Positions 1 to 6,362 of a DNA stretch of 6,362 bases are shown piece by piece. How positions within the stretch are numbered: position 1 is the stretch's first letter; each line of letters opens with the position of its first letter. A program made the position numbers and the translations under genes. The stretch covers positions 1-6,362 of the forward strand of contig JACOEF010000351.1 of NCBI GenBank assembly GCA_024998705.1. Reading direction: 5' to 3'. The DNA is from Nitrospira sp. (GTDB lineage Bacteria; Nitrospirota; Nitrospiria; Nitrospirales; Nitrospiraceae). Under the pieces are notes generated by a model, which saw nothing but the letters and a program-made list of their open reading frames with translations, made no database searches and was not told the origin of the DNA.

Positions 1-96
1 CAATTCATGCCGGCGGATGAAGGCAGTGAGCGGTTGCAGGAAGAGGCGGATGCGGCCGCAGAGTTAGGGCAGGTCGATAAAACCACGAGGGTATAA
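1..96 (+). CDS. 3' end of an unidentified upstream gene (partial)
   Basis: Frame 1 is open from the window edge to a TAA at 94-96 and gives 31 residues. They are rich in Glu, Ala, Asp and Gln (for example [17 protein letters not shown]), which looks like an acidic, helical protein tail. The other two forward frames stop early, at 18-20 (frame 3) and 65-67 (frame 2). The stop lies 38 bases before the guaB start, on the same strand, so this gene could share a transcript with guaB. The fragment is too short to name a family. It could also be chance open sequence, since 31 codons without a stop is not rare in GC-rich DNA. Confidence 0.4.
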   Translation, partial: QFMPADEGSERLQEEADAAAELGQVDKTTRV

Positions 97-102
97 GGGC
101 AA

Positions 103-125
103 CGGGCGAACAGCCCGGGAGAGGG
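103..125 (+). promoter_or_regulatory. guaB ribosome binding region with a small hairpin just before it
   Basis: A purine-rich GGGAGAGGG at 117-125 contains GGAG and GAGG cores and ends nine bases before the guaB ATG, so it is a plausible Shine-Dalgarno sequence. Directly upstream, CGGGC (103-107) and GCCCG (113-117) can form a five-pair stem with a GAACA loop that touches the first base of the ribosome binding site. The stem is short and may be chance. No convincing -35/-10 pair is visible in 1-134. Confidence 0.45.
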
Positions 126-134
126 TGGCGACTG

Positions 135-1601
135 ATGTTAGAGAAGGAGATTCGGCTCGGACTCACCTATGACGACGTCGTCTTGGTACCGGCTAAATCA
201 CAGGTTCTCCCCAGTGAGGTCGACACCCGGACTCGCTTGTCTCGAAACATTCTTCTGAATATTCCCATCGTCAGTGCCGCCATGGACACCGTGACCGAAG
301 CGCGGTTGGCCATCGCCATGGCGCAGGAGGGGGGAATCGGCATTGTGCACCGTGTGCTCTCTCCCACCGATCAGGCGGCTGAAATCGATAGGGTGAAGAA
401 ATCTGAGAGCGGGATGATCCTGGATCCCATTACGATCTCGCCGGACCAGACGATTCGTGATGCGCACGATCTCATGGCCCGGTACCGGATTTCCGGTATC
501 CCTGTGACCAAGGCAGGTAAGCTGGTCGGGATTCTGACGAATCGCGACTTGCGTTTTGAGACGCGAATGGACCTGAAGGTGTCGCAGGTGATGAAGCGCG
601 ACAAACTCATTACCGCTCCGGAGGGAACCAGCCTCGAAAAAGCCCGTGAGATTCTGCACGAGCATCGAATTGAAAAGCTGCCGGTCGTCAATAAGCAGTT
701 CGAACTCAAAGGGCTGATTACGATTAAGGATATCGAGAAACGGATCAAGTATCCCAATGCCTGCAAAGATGCTCACGGTCGTTTGCGGGTCGGAGCGGCG
801 TTGGGTGTGGGGCCCGACACTTCAGCCCGGGTGGCGTTGCTGGTGAAGGCCGGCGTGGACGTGGTGGTCGTGGATACGGCGCATGGGCATTAGCAGGCCG
901 TGCTGGACACGGTCAAAATGGTGAGAAAAGCGCACCCCCAGCTGGACATCATTGCCGGCAATATCGCGACGGCCCAGGCGGCCAAGGATTTGGTGAAGGC
1001 CGGTGTGGATGCGGTGAAAGTGGGGGTGGGGCCAGGTTCGATCTGCACGACACGCATGGTATCCGGCGCCGGGATGCCGCAGTTGACGGCGATCGCCGAC
1101 TGCGCCAGAGCATTGGCCGGGTCTGATGTTTCGGTCATTGCCGACGGCGGGATCAAGTACTCCGGGGATATTACGAAGGCCTTGGCCGCCGGTGCCTCAG
1201 TGGTTATGTTGGGTAGCCTGTTGGCGGGAACGGAAGAGGCCCCGGGTGAGACCGTGTTGTTCCAGGCACGCACCTACAAAGTGTACCGGGGCATGGGATC
1301 GATCGGAGCCATGGAACGTGGTGGCGGTGATCGATATGGCCAGGGAGGACGACCGACACCGAAGTTGGTCCCCGAAGGGATTGAGGGACGGGTGCCCTAC
1401 AAAGGCCTGCTGGCTCCCCATATCTACCAGATGGTGGGCGGCGTGAAGTCGGGCATGGGCTACTGTGGGTGCAAGACCATCCCTGATTTGCAGCAGAAGG
1501 CGACATTCATCCGCCAGACCGTGGCCGGTCTCCGCGAGGGACACGTGCACGACGTCATCATCACCAAAGAAGCTCCCAACTATCGAACTGATTGGGAATA
1601 A
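135..1601 (+). CDS. guaB: IMP dehydrogenase GuaB, interrupted by an in-frame TAG
   Basis: IMP dehydrogenase oxidises IMP to XMP with NAD+, the committed step of guanine nucleotide synthesis, in the cytoplasm. Read through the stop, the frame gives 488 residues, the same length as E. coli GuaB. The N-terminus ([11 protein letters not shown], then [20 protein letters not shown]) is typical. Two CBS domains lie at about residues 95-215, inserted in the (beta/alpha)8 barrel. After the stop come GPGSICTTR with catalytic Cys304 (TGC at 1044-1046), [11 protein letters not shown] at about 335-345 for IMP phosphate binding, GMGSIGAM, the flap motif DRY with Arg400, and [11 protein letters not shown]. 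The ATG at 135 follows a good ribosome binding site and matches the family start. The defect is TAG at 891-893, replacing Ser253 of the HGHS motif. As written, translation gives a 252-residue fragment without the catalytic Cys. A GTG at 900 opens the remaining 233 codons but has no strong ribosome binding site. Identity is certain; functional state is not. Confidence 0.95.
891..893 (+). other. In-frame premature stop TAG inside guaB
   Basis: The codons around this position read D-T-A-H-G-H-stop-Q-A-V-L-D-T-V. IMP dehydrogenases usually have D-(S/T)-(S/A)-H-G-H-S here, next to the NAD-binding Asp; E. coli Ser254 is the equivalent. A TCG serine codon differs from TAG by one base (C to A). There is no shift of frame on either side, so this is a substitution and not an indel. 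Confidence 0.95.
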
Positions 1602-1606
1602 CCCCG

Positions 1607-1683
1607 CGTGAAGCGTTCCACGTGAAGCGTATCTCGCAGTTCAGATCCGCTCACACACGACGATTCACGCTTCACGAGATACG
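1607..1683. repeat. Repeated and inverted elements in the guaB-guaA spacer
   Basis: The 87-base spacer holds CGTGAAGCGT twice in direct orientation (1607-1616 and 1621-1630) and its exact reverse complement ACGCTTCACG once (1667-1676). A second inverted pair is CGTATCTCG (1628-1636) with CGAGATACG (1675-1683). The two pairs share bases, and their arms occur in the same order on both sides, so they cannot form one simple hairpin. They are mutually exclusive or crossing pairings. The right arms end five bases before the guaA ATG and cover the weak GAG that would serve as its ribosome binding site. No T-tract follows, so this is not a typical Rho-independent terminator. It may be a dispersed intergenic repeat or a translational control element. 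Confidence 0.6.
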
Positions 1684-1688
1684 ATCCT

Positions 1689-3245
1689 ATGGAACTCTGG
1701 CACGATAGAATTCTCGTCCTCGATTTCGGGTCTCAATACACACAGCTGATCGCACGGCGTATCCGTGAAGCGCAGGTCTATTCGCAGATCTTGCCGTGCA
1801 CCGTGCCGCTCGCGACGGTGCTGGCCTATCGGCCAAAAGGCATCGTGTTGTCCGGCGGACCGTCGAGTGTGTACGACAAAAAGGCCCCTTCCGTCTCCAA
1901 GCAACTCTTCGAACAAGGCATTCCCATTCTCGGGATCTGTTATGGCATGCAGTTGGTGACGCATCTCCAGGGGGGGGAAGTAGAAAAGGCGCCGCACCGC
2001 GAGTTTGGCCGGGCTGAGCTGACCCTCGATGACCGGTCGGACCTGTTCAAGGGAATTGGAACTCGTGGCTCGACCGTGGTGTGGATGTCGCACGGGGATC
2101 GGATCGAACGAATGCCGCCAGGATTTCGCTCCATCGCACACACGGACAATTCTCCCATTGCGGCGATGAAGCGACATGATGCGAAGCAACGCGTCTATTG
2201 TCTTCAATTTCACCCGGAGGTCGCGCACACCACTGAGGGCGCTACGATCCTCAAGAACTTCGTCTACGATATTTGCGGCTGTAAGCCGACCTGGACCATG
2301 CGCTCCTATGTTGAGACGGCTGTGGAGCAGATTAGGCAACAAGTCGGGACGGAACGGGTGATCTGCGCCTTGAGCGGCGGGGTGGATTCCTCCGTGGCGG
2401 CGGCCTTGACGCACCGTGCGGTCGGCGATCAGCTGACCTGCATTTTTGTCGACAACGGCGTGTTGCGCGCCGGCGAGCGTGACCAGGTGGAAAAAACCTT
2501 TGCGTCGCAGATGCATCTGAACATGCGAATTCTGGATCGCACCAGTCAATTTCTCGCCGGACTCAAGAGCGTGACCGACCCCGAGCGGAAGCGAAAGATT
2601 ATCGGGCGTTTGTTCATTAAGAATTTCGAGGTCGAGTCCAAAAAATTAAAAGGCATCAAATACCTCGTGCAAGGCACGTTATATCCCGATGTCATCGAAA
2701 GTGTCAGCTTCAAGGGTCCCTCGGCGACGATCAAAACACATCACAATGTTGGGGGATTGCCGACCAGAATGAAATTGAAGCTGGTGGAACCCCTACGCGA
2801 ATTATTCAAGGACGAAGTGCGGGTCTTGGGCCAGGAGCTCGGCTTACCGGATGAGATTATCTGGCGGCAACCCTTTCCCGGTCCCGGCTTGGCGATCCGG
2901 GTGCTCGGGGCAGTGACCAAGGAACGGCTGGCGATTCTGCGCGGGGCGGAAACGATCGTCGATCAGGAAATTCGAGCCGCCGGCCTGTATCGCGAGATCT
3001 GGCAGGCGTTCGCCGTCCTGCTGCCGATCAGAACGGTCGGTGTCATGGGTGACCAGCGGACCTATGAATATGTCATGGCCATCCGTGCGGTCACGAGCCT
3101 CGATGGTATGACCGCCGACTGGGCGAAAATCCCGAACGATGTGCTCGGGAAGATGTCGAGCCGGATCATCAACGAAGTGAAGGGCGTGAATCGCGTCGTC
3201 TACGACATCAGTTCCAAGCCGCCGTCCACGATCGAGTGGGAATAA
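1689..3245 (+). CDS. guaA: GMP synthase (glutamine-hydrolysing) GuaA
   Basis: GuaA converts XMP to GMP using ATP and glutamine, the step directly after IMP dehydrogenase. The protein has 518 residues, in the usual range for the two-domain bacterial enzyme. The class I glutamine amidotransferase domain (about residues 6-195) starts with [18 protein letters not shown] and has the nucleophile Cys84 in GICYGMQ and the His175/Glu177 pair in FHPEV. The ATP pyrophosphatase domain has the PP-loop SGGVDSS at 229-235. The dimerisation/XMP-binding domain has [24 protein letters not shown] and the conserved C-terminus [11 protein letters not shown]. All expected catalytic motifs are present and the frame is unbroken. 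The ATG at 1689 fits the family start, though its ribosome binding site is weak and lies within an inverted repeat arm. It follows guaB by 87 bases, a common guaBA arrangement. An eight-G run at 1970-1977 encodes QGGE within the first domain. Confidence 0.98.
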   Translation: MELWHDRILVLDFGSQYTQLIARRIREAQVYSQILPCTVPLATVLAYRPKGIVLSGGPSSVYDKKAPSVSKQLFEQGIPILGICYGMQLVTHLQGGEVEKAPHREFGRAELTLDDRSDLFKGIGTRGSTVVWMSHGDRIERMPPGFRSIAHTDNSPIAAMKRHDAKQRVYCLQFHPEVAHTTEGATILKNFVYDICGCKPTWTMRSYVETAVEQIRQQVGTERVICALSGGVDSSVAAALTHRAVGDQLTCIFVDNGVLRAGERDQVEKTFASQMHLNMRILDRTSQFLAGLKSVTDPERKRKIIGRLFIKNFEVESKKLKGIKYLVQGTLYPDVIESVSFKGPSATIKTHHNVGGLPTRMKLKLVEPLRELFKDEVRVLGQELGLPDEIIWRQPFPGPGLAIRVLGAVTKERLAILRGAETIVDQEIRAAGLYREIWQAFAVLLPIRTVGVMGDQRTYEYVMAIRAVTSLDGMTADWAKIPNDVLGKMSSRIINEVKGVNRVVYDISSKPPSTIEWE

Positions 3246-3250
3246 CGTAG

Positions 3251-3302
3251 CCGTGAATCGCCGCTCGTCACGGGTCAGACGTTGGATACGGATCCAATCT
3301 GA
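3251..3302 (+). promoter_or_regulatory. Two tandem predicted hairpins in the guaA-rluB spacer
   Basis: The spacer runs from 3246 to 3340. The first hairpin pairs CCGTGA (3251-3256) with TCACGG (3268-3273) across an 11-base loop. The second pairs TCAGA (3275-3279) and TTGGAT (3282-3287) with ATCCAA (3292-3297) and TCTGA (3298-3302), giving 11 base pairs with a two-base CG bulge and an ACGG loop. No run of T follows, so this is not a standard intrinsic terminator. It could be an mRNA processing or stability element, an attenuator, or a REP-like repeat. It begins six bases after the guaA stop codon. Confidence 0.5.
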
Positions 3303-3340
3303 TTCCGCGATTGACGAGAGACACTTCACAGAAAGTTTGA

Positions 3341-4603
3341 ATGGAAGTCAGACTCCAAAAACTCATCGCCGGGACGGGCCTCGCCTCGCGCCGCAAAGCT
3401 GAGGAATTGATCACGTCCGGCCGTGTGACGATCAACGGCACCGTGGTGAAGGAACTCGGCACCAAAGTCGATCCTGCTCGCGACCATGTCAAAGTCGATG
3501 GGAAACATCTGCGGGCTGCGCAGCCGTACGTCTATTTGATTCTGAATAAGCCCAAGAATGTCATGTCCACGCTGGACGATCCTGAAGGCCGTCCCACGGT
3601 CAAGGATCTTCTGCACGGCGTCACTGTGCGCGTATTTCCTGTCGGCCGCCTGGATTTCGACAGTGAAGGGCTCATGCTGCTCACGAATCATGGGGATCTG
3701 GCTCAGGCGCTGCTCCATCCTCGCTACCATGTTCCGAAAACCTATTTGATCAAGGTCAAGGGCGTGCTCGATGATGCGAAGATCGAAGCCCTTGAACGAG
3801 GCGTCAAATTGGAAGACGGCTTCACTGCGCCGGCGAAGGTAAATAAGGTCAGCAAGGCGGAGAGCAATTCCTGGCTCGAGGTCACGATTCACGAGGGCCG
3901 GAAACATCAGGTGAAGCGGATGGTCGAGGCCGTGGGGCATTCGGTCATCAAGCTCGTGCGCGTTCGCATGGGGCCTTTGCTTTTGGGCGACTTAGCCCCG
4001 CGAGAATATCGATTCCTGACCGACCGCGAGGCGAATCGGTTGCGGGAGCTGGTCGAAGATCGGGTGGCTAGGGCCGAACGGCCTGAACTGGATGCGTCGG
4101 GAAAGCCGACCCGCTGGATGCCGCCGACGGCACCGGCTCCACCTCGCCCGCCCAAGCCTGAACGTTCAGGGCGCGGACCAAAAGTGCAACGCTCTGAACG
4201 GGGCCCACGGTCTCAGCGGTCTCTAGCCGGTGCGAAACCGCCACGCTCTGGTCGTGGGACCACGCGGCGTCCGATGAGCCCCGGTGCGAAGTTTCGTCGT
4301 CCCGTCAAAGGGGCGGGCTTTCAGCGATCTCAGGCCGGTCCGATTCCGCAGGGGGCTGACCGTGGCGCTGGCTCGCGTCCTACCGGGCCTGACCAAAAAC
4401 CGCAGCGTCCTCAGTCCGGAGGAGGATTTCAGCGGCTTCGATCCGGCGCGAAACCTCAAGGCCCCGGTCGTGGCACGACGGATCGGCGCCCTGGTCCCGG
4501 CCAGAACTTTCAACAGAAGCGGCGCGGCGGATCATCGGCTTCGCGCCCGGGACCGCGAGGCCCAGCCGGAAAATCTCGGCCCTCAACGCGGAGAAGAGCA
4601 TGA
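3341..4603 (+). CDS. rluB: RluB-type 23S rRNA pseudouridine synthase with a long repetitive basic tail
   Basis: This is a member of the RsuA/RluB/RluE/RluF family, which isomerises a uridine in rRNA to pseudouridine. An S4 RNA-binding domain occupies about residues 1-60 (LQKLIAGTGLASRRKAEELI, then GRVTINGTVV). The catalytic domain runs to about residue 235, with LNKPKNVMST, the catalytic motif VGRLDFDSEGLMLLTN (Asp105), HPRYHVPKTYLIKVKG and HEGRKHQVKRM. This layout best fits RluB, which modifies helix 89 of 23S rRNA in E. coli; RluE or RluF substrate specificity cannot be excluded. The protein has 420 residues, well above E. coli RluB at about 290. The excess is a low-complexity Arg/Gly/Pro/Ser/Gln-rich tail from about residue 240, much of it in 18-residue repeats. 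The tail is probably disordered and may bind RNA. The start is preceded by only a weak AGAAAG. The stop overlaps the aspS start. Confidence 0.88.
   Translation: MEVRLQKLIAGTGLASRRKAEELITSGRVTINGTVVKELGTKVDPARDHVKVDGKHLRAAQPYVYLILNKPKNVMSTLDDPEGRPTVKDLLHGVTVRVFPVGRLDFDSEGLMLLTNHGDLAQALLHPRYHVPKTYLIKVKGVLDDAKIEALERGVKLEDGFTAPAKVNKVSKAESNSWLEVTIHEGRKHQVKRMVEAVGHSVIKLVRVRMGPLLLGDLAPREYRFLTDREANRLRELVEDRVARAERPELDASGKPTRWMPPTAPAPPRPPKPERSGRGPKVQRSERGPRSQRSLAGAKPPRSGRGTTRRPMSPGAKFRRPVKGAGFQRSQAGPIPQGADRGAGSRPTGPDQKPQRPQSGGGFQRLRSGAKPQGPGRGTTDRRPGPGQNFQQKRRGGSSASRPGPRGPAGKSRPSTRRRA
4175..4552 (+). repeat. Seven degenerate 54-base (18-residue) tandem repeats in the rluB tail
   Basis: Residues 279-404 can be phased into seven 18-residue units with no gap: GPKVQRSERGPRSQRSLA, GAKPPRSGRGTTRRPMSP, GAKFRRPVKGAGFQRSQA, GPIPQGADRGAGSRPTGP, DQKPQRPQSGGGFQRLRS, GAKPQGPGRGTTDRRPGP and GQNFQQKRRGGSSASRPG. 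Alternate units match better, so the true period may be 36 residues (108 bases). Gly297, Gly333 and Gly369 each open such a longer unit, and GAKP followed by GRGTT recurs at 297 and 369. The last unit is the weakest match. The pattern suggests growth by tandem duplication followed by drift, with the basic Gly-rich character kept. Confidence 0.75.
4590..4603 (+). promoter_or_regulatory. aspS ribosome binding site and ATGA overlap with rluB
   Basis: GGAGAAGAG at 4590-4598 lies inside the last codons of rluB, with its GGAG core six bases before the aspS ATG at 4600. The ATG and the rluB TGA overlap as ATGA (4600-4603). This arrangement points to translational coupling and co-transcription of rluB and aspS. 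Confidence 0.8.
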
Positions 4604-6362
4604 AGATCAGGACCCATCGGTGCGGGGAATTGACCAGGGCGCAAGTCGGCCAGCAGGTGGTATTGAACGGATGGGTGCAACGTCGCCGGGATCACGGCAC
4701 GGTGCTGTTCATCGATCTGCGTGATCGAACGGGATTGACGCAAGTGGTGTTCAACGCCGAGCGGAATGCGGCGGTCCATCAGGCGGCGCATACGCTGCGT
4801 AGCGAATGCGTCGTGTCGGTGACCGGCCAGGTGATGGCCAGGCCGGATGAGTCCAAGAATACGAACCTCCCCACCGGTGAGATCGAAGTGTTCGTGGATG
4901 CCGTCGAGATTCTCAATGAAGCCAAGACGCCGCCGTTCATGATCGAGGACGACCTTGAGATCACCGAGTCCCTTCGATTGAAGTACCGCTATCTGGATCT
5001 CCGGCGACCACGGATGCAGCGGTTGTTGGGATTGCGTCACGGGATCATGCAGGCGGTACGGGCATTCTTGAATGCAGAGCAGTTTCTGGAAGTGGAAACC
5101 CCCGTGTTGACCAAGAGTACGCCGTAAGGCGCTCGTGATTATCTGGTGCCAAGCCGAGTGAATCCGGGGATGTTCTATGCGCTGCCCCAGTCGCCGCAGT
5201 TGTTCAAGCAGGTGTTGATGGTGAGCGGAGTCGATCGCTATTACCAGATCGCCCGCTGCTTCCGCGACGAAGATCTTCGCAACGACCGCCAACCGGAATT
5301 TACCCAGATCGATCTCGAACTGTCGTTCGTGGATCGTGAACAGGTCATGTCGCTCATGGAGCGGATGATCGTCTCTGTCTTCAAGGATGCCGGCGGGGTG
5401 CAGCTGCCGACGCCGTTTCCGCGGATGACGTATGCCGACGCGATGGGGCGCTATGGGTCGGATAAGCCGGACCTTCGTTTCGGCATGCCCCTGCACGATG
5501 TCACGGCATTTGCCGCGAAGAGCGAATTCAAAGTGTTCAAAGACGCGGCGACCAAAGGCGGACTCGTGAAGGCACTGATTGTCTCCGGCGGAGCCTCCAT
5601 CGCGCGCAGTCGTATCGACGCACTCGGTGAAACGGCGAAAAGCTTCGGCGCTAAGGGGTTGGCCTGGTTGAAGGTGACTGCGGACGGGCAGTTGGAATCG
5701 GTGATTGCCAAATTTCTCGATGCGAAGGCCTTTGCGGCAGCCTTGCCGGAGGCGAAGCCGGGCGATCTGGTGCTCTTCGGCGCGGACAAGCCTGCCATCG
5801 TGCATGATGTTCTCGGCCGCATTCGTTTGTTGCTCGGCGAGGAATTGAATCTCATCGACAAGACCGCCTGGAAGCCCTTGTGGGTGACGGAGTTTCCGCT
5901 GCTGGACTACTCGCCGGAAGAGAAACGCTATATCTTCATGCACAATCCCTTCGCCGCACCGATGGATGAAGACCTGCCGTTCCTCGACACGGAGCCGTTG
6001 AAGGCCCGGGCCAAGGCCTACGATATGGTGCTGAATGGAAGTGAAATCGGCGGCGGCAGCATTCGTAATCATCGGAGCGATATCCAATTTCGGATTCTCG
6101 ATCTCTTGGGGATCGGCAAGGAGCAGGCGCAGGCCAAGTTCGGGTTCCTGCTCGAAGCGCTGGAGTATGGTGCCCCACCGCACGGGGGGATCGCATTCGG
6201 GCTCGACCGGCTGATCATGCTGCTGGGCGGCGCCGATTCGATTCGCGATGTCATCGCCTTTCCCAAGACGCAACGCGCGCAATGTCCGCTGACTGAGGCG
6301 CCTTCCGGCGTGAGCGCCGATCAGTTGAAGGAGCTACGCATCAAGCTGGATCTCGTCGAGTA
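4600..6362 (+). CDS. aspS: Aspartyl-tRNA synthetase AspS, interrupted by an in-frame TAA; stop codon cut by window end
   Basis: AspRS is the class II synthetase that attaches aspartate to tRNA. Read through the internal stop, the frame has 587 residues and then TA, probably the first two bases of the true stop; E. coli AspRS has 590. The anticodon-binding OB domain (about 1-110) has [20 protein letters not shown] and [16 protein letters not shown]. Catalytic motifs follow: [15 protein letters not shown], motif 1 around [25 protein letters not shown] (Gln200, Lys203), motif 2 with [20 protein letters not shown] (Arg222), the bacterial GAD insertion at about 290-415, HNPF with His448, SEIGGGSIR with Glu482 and Arg489, and motif 3 [11 protein letters not shown] at 528-538. 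The start has a clear ribosome binding site and overlaps rluB. TAA at 5125-5127 replaces Glu176, so as written only 175 residues are made, essentially the tRNA-binding domain. No ribosome binding site is evident for restart after the stop. Identity is certain; functional state is not. Confidence 0.95.
5125..5127 (+). other. In-frame premature stop TAA inside aspS
   Basis: The codons read [18 protein letters not shown]. Bacterial AspRS proteins have Glu here ([11 protein letters not shown]), equivalent by alignment to E. coli Glu171, which contacts the aspartate substrate. GAA to TAA is a single G to T change. The frame is unchanged on both sides, and all later motifs sit at the expected spacing. 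Confidence 0.95.

Noticed and set aside
900..1601. A separate 233-residue gene starting at GTG 900
   Set aside because: It is the C-terminal half of guaB in the same frame, with the break inside the barrel and no good ribosome binding site. A natural split IMP dehydrogenase at this point is not a family layout I know.
1621..1683. Rho-independent terminator after guaB
   Set aside because: The inverted repeats are widely spaced and no T-tract follows; guaA starts a few bases later.
1665..2549. A 294-codon minus-strand open frame opposite guaA
   Set aside because: It covers the conserved amidotransferase domain of guaA on the other strand, and its translation resembles no family I recognise.
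3311..3340. TTGACG at 3311-3316 as a -35 box for rluB
   Set aside because: No reasonable -10 hexamer is found at 16-18 bases, and it would lie too close to the rluB start.
4510..6282. A 590-codon open frame on the minus strand, antisense to aspS
   Set aside because: It lies wholly opposite aspS and the end of rluB, whose forward protein matches known families. Its translation has no recognisable motifs and is rich in His, Arg, Gln and Leu, as expected of a shadow of a GC-rich gene.
1..6362. Mobile element, CRISPR, toxin-antitoxin or defence system
   Set aside because: All reading frames with recognisable content are core purine or translation genes. No transposase, terminal inverted repeats, regularly spaced repeats or defence motifs are visible.

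Overview
The window is a compact, GC-rich bacterial housekeeping cluster with every gene on the + strand. In order it holds the tail of an unidentified upstream gene, guaB (IMP dehydrogenase), guaA (GMP synthase), an RluB-type 23S rRNA pseudouridine synthase gene, and aspS (aspartyl-tRNA synthetase). The aspS stop codon is cut by the window edge. Tight packing, GC-rich codon use and the guaBA-rluB-aspS order would suit a Nitrospira-like (Nitrospirota) genome. That assignment rests on general resemblance only and is not proven by the sequence.

Layout: 1-96 is the last part of an upstream reading frame. 135-1601 is guaB. 1602-1688 is a spacer with repeated CGTGAAGCG-type elements and inverted repeats. 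1689-3245 is guaA. 3246-3340 is a second spacer with two predicted hairpins. 3341-4603 is rluB, with a long repetitive basic tail. 4600-6362 is aspS, overlapping rluB by four bases (ATGA). No tRNA, rRNA, CRISPR array, insertion sequence or phage gene is visible, and no gap exceeds 300 bases.

The main anomaly is that two genes expected to be essential, or nearly so, each carry one in-frame stop codon while the rest of their sequence looks fully conserved. In guaB, TAG at 891-893 stands where the family has the Ser of the DxxHGHS motif. In aspS, TAA at 5125-5127 stands where the family has the Glu of the TPEGARDY motif, an aspartate-binding residue in E. coli AspRS. The frame continues without an indel past both stops, and all downstream catalytic motifs are intact. 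Each stop is explained by one G:C to T:A change (TCG to TAG, GAA to TAA). Because guaB and guaA end in TAA, general reassignment of UAA is unlikely. Sequence error, DNA damage, introduced changes or very recent inactivation are the leading explanations.

The second notable feature is the RluB C-terminus. About 180 low-complexity Arg/Gly/Pro-rich residues follow the enzyme domain, and 126 of them can be phased as seven consecutive 18-residue units.

Functionally, guaB and guaA are the two consecutive steps from IMP to GMP. RluB modifies 23S rRNA, and AspRS charges tRNA-Asp. The cluster thus links guanine nucleotide supply with translation. I found no convincing new multi-gene system.
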